A DNA stretch of 12,756 nt, taken from positions 1-12,756 of the forward strand of contig RFUD01000023.1 of the NCBI GenBank assembly GCA_009923125.1, given 5' to 3'. The translations under genes were made by a program, and so were the position numbers. This document shows, piece after piece, positions 6,433 to 12,756 of this stretch. Numbering within the stretch: position 1 is the first letter of the stretch; each line of letters begins with the position of its first letter. The stretch is from Planctomycetia bacterium (GTDB lineage Bacteria > Planctomycetota > Planctomycetia > Pirellulales > UBA1268). A model generated the notes under the pieces. The model was not told the origin of the DNA. It did not search any database and saw nothing but the letters and a program-made list of their open reading frames with translations.

Positions 6433-7242
6433 TCAGGCCCGAGGGGGAGGCAGATCCGGGACGGTGGGAACGGAGGCGATCGCATCGTCGATGACGTCGA
6501 GCGTGTCGAGCGGAGGAGCCCAGGTCACGATGGCCGTGATAGCCGCAGGCGGAGGCAATGACACGCCGCATGAGAACCACTCGGCGACAATGCCGCCGCA
6601 GGCGAGCATGGCCCGAAGCACGACGACCTTGGGCTGCGGCGTTTCGTTTTCCGCCTGTTCGTCGGGTGCGTCCACTGGGGCGGGCGTGGCGGCGAGCGAT
6701 CGGCGATCGCCGCAGCAACCCGGCAGTTCGCTCGCACTCCGCGGCGTTACCGAGCAGCACGGCTTCACGGCCTCCCGAGCGCAACACCCTGATCCAGCAT
6801 CCGGCGATTCGGCCTCTGTCCGCCGCACCAAGGCCGTGAGCACGGCAGCGTCGACGTTGTGAGCCCGTGCCCATGCCAGTCGCTCGGCGGGCGTGTGACA
6901 GCAGCAATTCGCAAAGCACTGCTCCGCCGTGGCGCACCCGCACGGCTTGTCCATGCAAGGAAACGGCTGCGATCGATCCTTGCCGGTGAGGCGCTTGGTC
7001 GTTGCAGCACTCTCCTGGCCGGGGGATGAAATCCCCGTCGGCAAAGGAAGGCCTGATATGACAAGGGCGTATCCGCAAATCACGAGCCAGGTCGTGATTT
7101 GCGGCAATGCGGCCCAGCGTGGCAGGGAGGGGAAATGAGCCATCGAAAAAAAGGGTAGTTGAGACGGCGGCCGACCGCAATCATCGGGCTGTTTGGCCTT
7201 CGTGAGTGGCGGACGGGCGAGGTCGCGGGGGGAGGTCGACAT
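6433..7242 (-). CDS. Membrane-anchored Cys-rich protein of unknown function
   Basis: From the ATG at 7242 the product is 269 residues. After a polar, Pro-rich N-terminus there is one hydrophobic helix (about residues 48-66, ITTWLVICGYALVISG). Then comes a dense cysteine cluster at 96-115 (CMDKPCGCATAEQCF then CCC) followed by HTPAERLAWARAHNV. Further CC pairs lie near 153, 162 and 176, and the end is acidic and Pro-rich. The Cys cluster plus 'ERLAWA..H.V' is a pattern I recall from uncharacterised proteins of planctomycetes and other bacteria; no function is known to me, and metal binding is only a guess. The start is uncertain. The ATG at 7242 has GGAGGGG upstream, the frame is open to 7278, and the ATG at 7143 would give a neater anchor but lacks a ribosome site. 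The gene contains two strong inverted repeats (7018-7042 and 7073-7104). Confidence 0.65.
   Translation of the reverse strand: MSTSPRDLARPPLTKAKQPDDCGRPPSQLPFFSMAHFPSLPRWAALPQITTWLVICGYALVISGLPLPTGISSPGQESAATTKRLTGKDRSQPFPCMDKPCGCATAEQCFANCCCHTPAERLAWARAHNVDAAVLTALVRRTEAESPDAGSGCCAREAVKPCCSVTPRSASELPGCCGDRRSLAATPAPVDAPDEQAENETPQPKVVVLRAMLACGGIVAEWFSCGVSLPPPAAITAIVTWAPPLDTLDVIDDAIASVPTVPDLPPPRA
7018..7042. repeat. Inverted repeat inside the Cys-rich membrane protein gene
   Basis: GGGGAT, a GAA loop and ATCCCC form a perfect 6-bp stem at 7022-7036. It can be extended by GCCG (7018-7021) pairing with CGGC (7039-7042) across a 2-base bulge. It lies 31 bases from the longer inverted repeat at 7073-7104 in the same gene. 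Confidence 0.6.
7073..7104. repeat. Perfect 13-bp inverted repeat in coding sequence
   Basis: Left arm CCGCAAATCACGA (7073-7085), loop GCCAGG, right arm TCGTGATTTGCGG (7092-7104). The arms match at all 13 positions and are AT-richer than the surrounding gene. The repeat encodes the first part of the membrane helix (PQITTWLVICG) of the Cys-rich membrane protein. It would form a strong stem in either DNA strand or in the mRNA, close to the 5' end of the reading frame. Confidence 0.85.
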
Positions 7243-7270
7243 ACCATAGGCATCCCCTCCGACTTTCGGG

Positions 7271-7329
7271 CACGACATGCGTTCCCGTGCTGGAAAACAC
7301 GGAACGCAAGCGAAGTAGGCCCGGTGTGA
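7271..7329 (-). repeat. Direct repeat copy A: displaced tRNA 3' end plus hairpin
   Basis: This 59-base segment matches 7979-8037 at 56 of 59 positions; the differences are at 7307, 7310 and 7312. Its right end (7316-7329) reproduces the last 14 bases of the tRNA at 8024-8096. The rest contains the hairpin arms CGTTCC...GGAACG with GTG/CAC inside. Weaker similarity continues left to 7263 and towards the start codon of the Cys-rich gene at 7242. The remaining 59 bases of the tRNA are absent from this copy. Confidence 0.9.
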
Positions 7330-7372
7330 CGCCCACCCGCGGCCTGCGGCTTGAGCTATCGCATGGCGATGC

Positions 7373-7389
7373 GGCCGGCAGTGCCGGCC
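7373..7389 (-). terminator. Hairpin after the toxin gene
   Basis: GGCCGGC and GCCGGCC form a perfect 7-bp stem around a 3-base loop, beginning five bases past the toxin stop. No U-run follows on the minus strand, so it is at best a Rho-type or RNA-stabilising terminator. It lies just before the second copy of the tRNA-derived repeat. Confidence 0.4.
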
Positions 7390-7393
7390 TTGT

Positions 7394-7723
7394 TCAGATC
7401 AGTTCGACGACCGTCTGCCCCGAGTCGAAGGCCGCAACGATCGTGTCGAACGACCGGGCAAACGCCGTGAGCAACGCGTCGTTCCTGCAGTTGCCCAGCC
7501 GCACCCAAAGGAACCGTCCCGCATCCCCCGGTTGGTTGGCGAGGTAGAGAAAGTCCTCGTCCTTGCTGACAACGATCCGGGCATCGGCCAGCGCCCGCGC
7601 CCACAGATCGCGGTCGTCGAACAGGTGAAGGCCGCTCTCGAACACGTGTTCGGCGTCATGTCCACGGTCGCGGAGCCAACGGGCCAGGGAGGGAGGAAGC
7701 TGGTTATCGACCAGAAACCTCAT
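7394..7723 (-). CDS. DUF5615 PIN-like toxin of a toxin-antitoxin pair
   Basis: A 109-residue protein starting MRFLVDNQLPPSLARWLRDR, with the hallmark early Asp (D6). Later it has IVVSKDEDF (D55, E56, D57) and FLWVRLGN (around 71-78). These are the conserved acidic and Arg-Leu-Gly-Asn positions of the DUF5615 family (COG4634), which has a PIN-type nuclease fold and is predicted to act as an RNase toxin. Full length and all expected acidic residues are present, so it looks intact. Its ATG overlaps the stop codon of the upstream DUF433 gene (ATGA), indicating translational coupling, the usual order of antitoxin then toxin. A 7-bp hairpin follows the stop (7373-7389). Toxicity and target are inference from the family. 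Confidence 0.88.
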   Translation of the reverse strand: MRFLVDNQLPPSLARWLRDRGHDAEHVFESGLHLFDDRDLWARALADARIVVSKDEDFLYLANQPGDAGRFLWVRLGNCRNDALLTAFARSFDTIVAAFDSGQTVVELI

Positions 7724-7950
7724 GCGACCTCAACGACGACGTGGTTCGTCTGCTGAGCGGCGTAGGCGATGGCGGCGAGGATGTCGTCACGCTCGAGGCA
7801 GGGATAGTCCACCAGGATCTCCTCGATGGAGGCGCCGTTGGCGAGGAGTTCGAGGACATCGGACACCCGGATGCGCATGCCCCGGATGCAGGGCTTTCCG
7901 CCGCACTTGCCGGGCTCGATCGTGATGCGTGGATGGAATAACGACACCAT
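7720..7950 (-). CDS. DUF433 antitoxin
   Basis: A 76-residue protein that fits DUF433 (COG2442) over its whole length. It contains HPRITIEPGKCGGKPCIRGM, then IRVSDVLELLANGASIEEIL and a helix-turn-helix-like end (LVDYPCLERDDILAAIAYAA). The family is small, winged-helix-like and typically encoded just before a DUF5615 or other PIN-type partner, where it is predicted to neutralise the toxin and repress the operon. The ATG at 7950 is preceded by GAGG at an unusually short distance, and TATACT (7957-7962 on the minus strand) resembles a -10 element only six bases from the start, so the transcript could have little or no leader. The gene overlaps the toxin gene by four bases. The pair sits between two copies of a tRNA-derived repeat. 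Confidence 0.9.
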   Translation of the reverse strand: MVSLFHPRITIEPGKCGGKPCIRGMRIRVSDVLELLANGASIEEILVDYPCLERDDILAAIAYAAQQTNHVVVEVA

Positions 7951-7956
7951 GCCTCA

Positions 7957-7962
7957 AGTATA
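7957..7962 (-). promoter_or_regulatory. Candidate -10 element of the DUF433/DUF5615 operon
   Basis: Read on the minus strand the hexamer is TATACT, one base from the TATAAT consensus, in an otherwise GC-rich region. It lies six bases upstream of the antitoxin ATG. I see no convincing -35 hexamer 16-18 bases upstream. Flanking CAAG...CTTG half-sites (minus strand) could form a weak operator for autoregulation, but this is speculative. Confidence 0.3.
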
Positions 7963-7978
7963 TCCTCGACCTTGCGGC

Positions 7979-8023
7979 CACGACATGCGTTCCCGTGCTG
8001 GAAAACACGGAACGAAATCAAAG

Positions 8024-8037
<14 letters not shown>
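7979..8037 (-). repeat. Direct repeat copy B: native tRNA 3' end plus hairpin
   Basis: This is the partner of the copy at 7271-7329, exactly 708 bases away. It includes the last 14 bases of the intact tRNA and the 45 bases that follow it on the minus strand. Within it, an imperfect stem (CGTTCC / GGAACG, then GTG / CAC, 8-base loop) could end tRNA transcription or help 3' processing, but there is no U-tract. The antitoxin start codon lies 28 bases beyond it. Confidence 0.9.
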
Positions 8038-8096
<59 letters not shown>

Positions 8097-8126
8097 GCAT
8101 GGACCGCCGGATTCTAACGCACCGCA

Positions 8127-8140
8127 ACCGTGATCACGGT
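8127..8140. repeat. 14-bp palindrome over the DUF4239 stop codon
   Basis: ACCGTGATCACGGT is a perfect palindrome that includes the stop codon of the DUF4239 gene (8134-8136). A wider stem GCACCG / CGGTGC surrounds part of it. It could act as a transcript end between the DUF4239 gene and the tRNA 31 bases away, but lacks a U-tract. Confidence 0.45.
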
Positions 8141-8943
8141 GCAGGTGATTCGTGTTCCTGCAGCGGCCCGCCGTCGTGGCGGCCCTCGAAGATCATGATG
8201 TCCACTTGGAATGGCCGGCTCGACACCGTGAGTTCACCCGCAAACGGATAGCCGAACAGCGACACGAGGTAGAGATTCAGCCCGATGAGGAGCGCCGCCA
8301 GCGCCGTCAGGAACCGCTGCAGGCCAACACTCTGGGTGCGGAACAGCCCGGCGAACAGCACCGTGACCGCGCCTCCGACGATGAGCACGAACCATTCGAC
8401 CGCCGGCACGCCGAACTGAGCCGTGCCGATCCGCTCGCGCCGGTAGTCCCAGAGCTCGCGCATCTGCTCAAGCAGCATGGGGAACACCGCTTTCTCCGAC
8501 TCCGTCGCCGGCTCGAAGCCGTCGAGGCTCTTGACCAATTCGAAGGCGAGCCTGCGAGCTTCCTGGCTGGCTCGAGCTCTTGCCATCTGCGGCCACTCGT
8601 CCTCGACCACCTTGTGGGCGTAGGCCTTGCAGGTCTCCTGCACCCGCTCGCGCGGAGCGGCGGGCAGCCTCCCGGCCAGAAGGAAGATGTCGGCCAGGGC
8701 GTTGGATTCCTTCTGCACGACGTCCACCGCCTCCTCGAAATGCACGAGGCTGTCGACGACGATCAGGCCGAGCAGCACGGCGTACAGCGTGCCCACGACC
8801 GAGAGCAAGTTGCCCGTGATGTCGTGGGCCTGCTGCAGGATTTCTTTGTGGAACGTCCTACGCACCAGGCCCACGAGGCAGATCGCGGCCAGGATTCCGC
8901 CCGCGATGATGGCGAGGCCGGTGGTGAAGCCGTGAAATTCCAT
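8134..8943 (-). CDS. DUF4239 (bestrophin-like) membrane protein
   Basis: A 269-residue protein with four predicted membrane helices at about residues 8-27, 46-67, 183-201 and 211-233, and a large soluble loop between helices 2 and 3. The segment TLYAVLLGLIVVDSL followed by VQKESNALADIFLLA and later ETCKAYAHKVVEDEWPQM is characteristic of DUF4239, sometimes described as a bestrophin-like domain; the function is not established. I chose the ATG at 8943 because GAGGAGG lies 11 bases upstream; the frame is open to 9006 but would start inside the upstream gene. The gap to the preceding stop is only 14 bases, so it is in an operon with the secreted protein at 8958-9668. A palindrome covers its stop codon and the tRNA lies just beyond. 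Confidence 0.88.
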   Translation of the reverse strand: MEFHGFTTGLAIIAGGILAAICLVGLVRRTFHKEILQQAHDITGNLLSVVGTLYAVLLGLIVVDSLVHFEEAVDVVQKESNALADIFLLAGRLPAAPRERVQETCKAYAHKVVEDEWPQMARARASQEARRLAFELVKSLDGFEPATESEKAVFPMLLEQMRELWDYRRERIGTAQFGVPAVEWFVLIVGGAVTVLFAGLFRTQSVGLQRFLTALAALLIGLNLYLVSLFGYPFAGELTVSSRPFQVDIMIFEGRHDGGPLQEHESPAP

Positions 8944-8957
8944 CGTGCGGTTCCTCC

Positions 8958-9668
8958 TCAGGGCCTCGCAACGCCGCTGACGAGCGCCGTCAGGCGGCCC
9001 GTGCACTTCGCGCCGGGCGGGACATTGACCTTGAGAAACAGCACGCCGTCGCGGTCGGCCTGTTTTTCATACTGGCTGCCCACGGTGAACGGTCGCGGCT
9101 GCTTGTCGGGAGATCGGTTCGTCGTGTCGGCGTCGGCCACCACGCCCATCACCGCCCCGAACGGGACGTGCGGGATCAGATCCTCGGCGGGGTTGGCACT
9201 CGGTGCGCCGTCCGGGCCGGCCTCGATGCTGGTGACGAGCTTGTAGTCGCCCGAGACCTGGATCCGCAGCGGTCGGCCCTTCTCGACCGCCCCGATCGGC
9301 TGCCATGACTTCCCGAGATCGAGGTTCACCTCGATCTCACCGGCGTCGAGGATCCGGTCGTTGAGCTCGGTCAGCTTCGTCTTCACCACGTCGTTCTCGG
9401 GGTCGAGCTTCTGGAGTGCCTCGAGAAGCACCTTTGCCCGCTCGTACTGCCCGACGTCCTCGAACGACTTGATGAGCTGGTTCGTGTCACGGAGGAACGC
9501 GTCCCGCACCTCCTCGGCCTTGGCCTCGAGCCGCTTGAGCTCGGGCGGATTCGCCGGCCGCTGCCGGCCCTTGATGCCGGGCTGATGAGCGGCCGCCGAC
9601 GGCAGCCCCGCCACATTTATGGCGAGCCATGCGACGGCGATGGCCGAGCAGTGCGCGAAACAACGCAT
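8958..9668 (-). CDS. Secreted protein with LecA/PA-IL-like C-terminal domain
   Basis: A 236-residue protein from the ATG at 9668, which has GGAGGG 4 bases upstream. Residues 1-27 are a signal peptide (IAVAWLAINVAGLPSAAA). Residues 36-105 form a helical, TPR-like segment (LLEALQKLDPENDVVKTKLTEL). Residues 107-236 are a beta domain: GRPLRIQVSGDYKL, GPDG, LIPHVPFGAVMGVV, FTVGSQYEKQADRDGVLFLKV and a final GRLTALVSG. This order (sG.y, GP.G, fGalmg, G.L.l.vN) resembles the galactose-binding LecA/PA-IL fold as found in planctomycete exported proteins. Carbohydrate binding is inference, and I cannot confirm the calcium and sugar ligands. It heads a two-gene operon with the DUF4239 protein. Confidence 0.72.
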   Translation of the reverse strand: MRCFAHCSAIAVAWLAINVAGLPSAAAHQPGIKGRQRPANPPELKRLEAKAEEVRDAFLRDTNQLIKSFEDVGQYERAKVLLEALQKLDPENDVVKTKLTELNDRILDAGEIEVNLDLGKSWQPIGAVEKGRPLRIQVSGDYKLVTSIEAGPDGAPSANPAEDLIPHVPFGAVMGVVADADTTNRSPDKQPRPFTVGSQYEKQADRDGVLFLKVNVPPGAKCTGRLTALVSGVARP

Positions 9669-9752
9669 CGATCCCTCCTGCGTCCGGCGAACGATCACGA
9701 ATGCCGGCAGTATGCCAACGTCCGCGGTGTGCCGCCAGCCGCTGGGAACGGG

Positions 9753-11819
9753 CTATGGTCGCGTGGTCGGCGCGACCCCGCGTGTGGCGAGGGACGCGAA
9801 CGCGAGCGCCCGAGGCGGCGCACCAGGCCGAGTTGCATTCGGGACCGACGGACGGGACAGGGGCTTCGGCGGTGTCGTCGGCTTCGGAGCGACCGCGATT
9901 GCGACCGCGACATCCCGCAGGTCGCCACCACGTGTAATCGCCACCTGCCGGCTCGAGATCGTCTCGCCACCCGGCCGCGTCACCACGACGCGGTATGCGC
10001 CGAGGTCGAGCCCCTGGAACACGTACGTGCCGCAGGCATCCGTCGTGGTGGTGGCCACGGCGGCGCCGGCAGCGTTCACGAGCGTGACCGACGCTCCGGC
10101 CAGCCCCGACTCGGCCGCCTGCCGCCGGCCGTCGCGATTGAGATCGGCGAACACCGTGCCGCCGATCGACGCCTTGAAGAAGAACACGTCGGCCTGCAGG
10201 TTCGTGAGGCCCGTGTTGCGCCGCACGATGTCGGCCAGCGACGTGGCCCGCACCTCGCGGGCGACGGTTGCGGGAAGCACGTTCTGGAACCAGTAGCGGT
10301 CGCCGTCGCGGAGCCGCGTGAACTGATCGACGAGGATTCGGGTGAAGGTTTCGCCGAGGCTCGAGCCCGGCAGGTGCCGTTCGGCGAGGCCGGCCACCCA
10401 GAGGTCGAGTTTGCCGACGCTGCCGTAGGTCGAGGCGAGCGACGCCTGCACGGCCGGGTCGGACGTGATCTCTGCGAAACTCGTCACCGTCGGCAGGCCG
10501 TACGCCGCGCGGACGGTGTTGTAATCGGCCAGGCCGTGGTCGCGACCGCGCTGGATGTTGAGTGCGACCAGGTCGAAGCCGCCCTGCCCGGGAGCCCCGA
10601 AAAGGAAGTCGCGTACGTCGTCGACCACCTTCGTGTCGACCTCTTGAGCCCTGTCGCTGGCCAGATACTTGAGGATCGGGTCGATCCCGGTCTGGGAGAC
10701 TATCGGGGCGTTGAAGAACGCGTCGCGCAGCGCGAGCGGTTCGCGGACCGCCGTGCCGTCGTTGTCCAGAAACTGGAGGTCGTCGCCGAGCATGCTGTGG
10801 CCGAGCCGGAAGGCGGCCGTGGAGAACTCCGTCGCGATGCCCGGGTTGACGGCCGGCTTGTACCCGCCGTAGGCCCGCAGGGCCGCGGCGGCCGGCGTGT
10901 TCGCGCCGAGGATCGCGGGGAGAAACTCGGTGTAGGTGATGTCCTGCAACTCGGCGATCACGATCCGGCGGGACTGCTGATAGAGCTGCTCGTCGGTCCA
11001 CGAAGGATGCTTCGCCGCGGCGGCTGCGGCGAGCCGGTTGTGCTCGCGGACGAAGAGCGTCTGGAGCGCGATCAGCTCGGGGTTTTCGTTCGCCCGGACG
11101 TCACCGGCGAGAAACAGCTGGTCGTCGGCCACGCGGTGGGCGTCGTTGGCATTGGCGAGGCCTGCGGTATTGAAGGGAAGCAGGTTGCCCGCGCTCGTCT
11201 TCAGCTGGCCGCCTGAGAACGTCCGCAGGGCCGCGGCCCGCGTGGCATCGCTGCCGTAGACCTGCGAGCCGTCGATGAAGGCCGTGATCGAGTTCGTCTG
11301 CTGGCGGGGATTGCCGCCAGCGGTACCCGTGAGAGGATCGTAGGCCGACCGCGACATCGGGATCGTCATCGTGCCGGTGCCCGAGGGATCGAACGACGGG
11401 TCGCCCGTGGGCACGGGGATCGAAAACGCCTCGCGCGGAGAGGCCGTGGCGGTGAGCCCCAGATCGTGATCGAGGAATTGCCCCCAGGCGTAGACGAAGG
11501 CGGAGAAGTCGCGATCGTTGGTGATCCCGCCGTCGGGGTTCTGGGCCAGGGCGTTGCTGACGGCGCGGGCGCCCGGGCGGTCAACGCCTGACGGCGCCGA
11601 CACGCCGTCGGCGTAGGCGGCGGGCGAAAGCCGCAAGAGGTCCACTCCGGCGTTCCCCCACTCGGGATGTGCGACGTTGTTCCCCCAGCCGTTGATCGAC
11701 TCGGGGGCGAGCGGGGCGGGGGCGAGTGGCTGGGCCGCCATCATCGCGCGAGTTTCGAGCTGTTCGACGCCGGTCCGCAGGGACAGGCCGTGGGCGGGAC
11801 GCTTCCTGGTGGCGGTCAT
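9753..11819 (-). CDS. Animal-type heme peroxidase with SdrD-B-like C-terminal domain
   Basis: A 688-residue protein. Residues 12-27 (LSLRTGVEQLETRAMM) match the planctomycete extracellular signal of the LExRxLL kind. The peroxidase domain covers about 40-550. It has the distal His118 with the heme-ester Asp117 (WGQFLDHDL), FIDGSQVYGSD, catalytic Arg242 and the second heme-ester Glu245 (VRANENPEL). It also has FVREHNRLA, proximal His341 (FRLGHSML) and Asn421 in ALNIQRGRDHGL. By analogy with myeloperoxidase, it should bind covalent heme through Asp and Glu, while the Met that gives the sulfonium link is Asn246 here. Residues 550-640 are an SdrD-B/Cna-B-like domain with a DLNRDGRRQ calcium-type loop, followed by a Pro-rich tail. 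The ATG at 11819 has GGAG 8 bases upstream. The role would be oxidation of halides or phenolics outside the cell. Confidence 0.95.
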   Translation of the reverse strand: MTATRKRPAHGLSLRTGVEQLETRAMMAAQPLAPAPLAPESINGWGNNVAHPEWGNAGVDLLRLSPAAYADGVSAPSGVDRPGARAVSNALAQNPDGGITNDRDFSAFVYAWGQFLDHDLGLTATASPREAFSIPVPTGDPSFDPSGTGTMTIPMSRSAYDPLTGTAGGNPRQQTNSITAFIDGSQVYGSDATRAAALRTFSGGQLKTSAGNLLPFNTAGLANANDAHRVADDQLFLAGDVRANENPELIALQTLFVREHNRLAAAAAAKHPSWTDEQLYQQSRRIVIAELQDITYTEFLPAILGANTPAAAALRAYGGYKPAVNPGIATEFSTAAFRLGHSMLGDDLQFLDNDGTAVREPLALRDAFFNAPIVSQTGIDPILKYLASDRAQEVDTKVVDDVRDFLFGAPGQGGFDLVALNIQRGRDHGLADYNTVRAAYGLPTVTSFAEITSDPAVQASLASTYGSVGKLDLWVAGLAERHLPGSSLGETFTRILVDQFTRLRDGDRYWFQNVLPATVAREVRATSLADIVRRNTGLTNLQADVFFFKASIGGTVFADLNRDGRRQAAESGLAGASVTLVNAAGAAVATTTTDACGTYVFQGLDLGAYRVVVTRPGGETISSRQVAITRGGDLRDVAVAIAVAPKPTTPPKPLSRPSVPNATRPGAPPRALAFASLATRGVAPTTRP

Positions 11820-11901
11820 GACGAACTCCGTATCGTGCTGCCCCGACCATTCAACGGTACGGGGGCGGGCAAGTTGCGGAGCCGGTTCTGCGGTGGCCGG
11901 C

Positions 11902-11917
11902 GGGCAGACGCCTGCCC
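11902..11917 (-). terminator. Hairpin at the hflC stop codon
   Basis: GGGCAG, loop ACGC and CTGCCC form a perfect 6-bp stem touching the TAG stop of the HflC gene. There is no U-tract on the minus strand, so transcription may continue across the 97-base gap into the peroxidase gene. Confidence 0.4.
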
Positions 11918-12756
11918 TACTTCGTGGACTCGACCCGCTTGAGGAGCTTGAACAGGTCGCTGTCGGTCGTGAGGATCAGCGTCGAATCGCGGCCGAGCGT
12001 GTCTTTGTAGGTTTCGAGCGTCTTGGTGAAGGCGTAGAAATCCGCCGCCGCAGGGCTGGCCGTGTAGGCCTGGGCATAGATCTCCGAGGCCCTGGCGTCG
12101 GCCGCGCCGGTAAGTTCCTGGACCTTCCGGTAGGCCTCCGACTCGATCCGCCGGAGGTCCTTCTCCTTGCGGCCCTGGATCTTCGCCGCCTCGCCGGCCC
12201 CCTCCGAACGGAACCGCTCGGCGATCTGCAGCCGCTCCGACATCATGCGGTCGTAGATCTTCTCGATCACGCCGCTCTTGTAGTTGATCCGCTTCACGCG
12301 CACGTCGAGGAGCTCGATCCCCCAGATGCCCACCTTCTGCATGGCGGCGGCGAGGATCTCCTTCTCGAGCGCCTCGCGGCCGAACCGGATCGGCGGCAGG
12401 CCGCCCGCGCCGGCATCCACGAGGGCCGCGTCGCGCTCGGGCTTGCGGTCCTTGTCGGAACGCACGAGCTCGATCAGGTCGTGGCGGGCGACCACGTTCC
12501 GGGTCTCGCTGCCGATGATGTCGTCGAGTCGTGAGAGGGCACTGCGCTCGTCGCGCAGGCTCTGGAAATACTTTAAGGGGTCGGCGATCCGCCAGCGGGC
12601 GAACGTGTCCACCACGACGAACAGCTTGTCGCGGGTGGTCATCTCGCCGGGCGGCCCGTCCCATTCGAGGATCCGCTTCTCGAACCGGTTGGCCGTCTGC
12701 ACGAACGGCAGCTTGAAGTGCAGCCCGGCCCCCGACCGCGACGTGGCGGCGTTGAT
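11917..12756 (-). CDS. hflC: HflC-type SPFH/band-7 protein (5' end outside window)
   Basis: The last 279 residues of an SPFH-domain protein; the reading frame stays open to the right edge, so the start and the N-terminal membrane helix lie beyond it. Escherichia coli HflC is 334 residues, so about 55 residues are missing. The visible part begins with a typical HflC stretch (GLHFKLPFVQTANRFEKR then ILEWDG). It continues with DTFARWRIADPLKYFQSL, GIELLDVRVKRINY, and a charged coiled-coil region (AYRKVQELTGAADARASEIY). It ends with the family-specific DFYAFTKTLETYKDTL and LTTDSDLFKLLKR. HflC pairs with HflK to form a membrane cage around the FtsH protease and modulates it. HflK should lie upstream, to the right of the window. 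Confidence 0.93.
   Translation of the reverse strand: MNAATSRSGAGLHFKLPFVQTANRFEKRILEWDGPPGEMTTRDKLFVVVDTFARWRIADPLKYFQSLRDERSALSRLDDIIGSETRNVVARHDLIELVRSDKDRKPERDAALVDAGAGGLPPIRFGREALEKEILAAAMQKVGIWGIELLDVRVKRINYKSGVIEKIYDRMMSERLQIAERFRSEGAGEAAKIQGRKEKDLRRIESEAYRKVQELTGAADARASEIYAQAYTASPAAADFYAFTKTLETYKDTLGRDSTLILTTDSDLFKLLKRVESTK

Noticed and set aside
9585..11216. Long plus-strand open frame opposite the peroxidase gene (543 codons)
   Set aside because: It is an antisense shadow caused by high GC. The translation is Arg/Gly/Val-rich without motifs, while the minus strand encodes an unmistakable peroxidase.

Overview
The window looks like a chromosomal segment of a GC-rich planctomycete (Pirellulales-type). 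The taxonomic clues are a DUF1559 pilin-like gene ([14 protein letters not shown]), a PEP-CTERM protein, a peroxidase with a planctomycete-style N-terminal surface signal (VEQLETRAMM), cysteine-rich exported proteins of unknown role, and strong third-codon GC bias. Every gene except the first lies on the minus strand, and most products carry a signal peptide, lipobox or membrane helices. The shared theme is therefore the cell envelope, not one metabolic pathway. No gene-free stretch exceeds 300 bases.

Left part (1-4882). A plus-strand outer-membrane beta-barrel protein (135-947) converges on a minus-strand pair: a phosphate-selective-porin-like protein (1502-3064) followed 30 bases later by a 19-cysteine lipoprotein (962-1471). 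Next, in minus-strand order from the right, come a small lipoprotein (4367-4798) and an exported DJ-1/PfpI protein resembling isonitrile hydratase (3257-4318). The 3' end of the latter overlaps a possible 46-residue membrane peptide (3262-3402) in another frame. Upstream of the lipoprotein is a wrecked DUF1559 gene (4827-5418).

Middle (5494-8096). A PEP-CTERM protein lies downstream of a Cys-rich membrane-anchored protein; two hairpins with reciprocal stems separate them. Further right is a DUF433/DUF5615 toxin-antitoxin pair beside a tRNA with a CAU anticodon, probably the lysidine-modified tRNA-Ile2. A 59-base repeat made of the tRNA 3' end plus a downstream hairpin occurs on both sides of the toxin-antitoxin pair, 708 bases apart. 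This makes the pair look like a small cassette inserted at, or duplicated with, the tRNA locus. It is the most interesting structure in the window.

Right part (8134-12756). A DUF4239 membrane protein is tightly coupled to a secreted protein with a LecA/PA-IL-like C-terminal domain. Upstream is a 688-residue animal-type heme peroxidase fused to an SdrD-B-like domain, then an HflC-type SPFH protein that runs off the right edge of the window.
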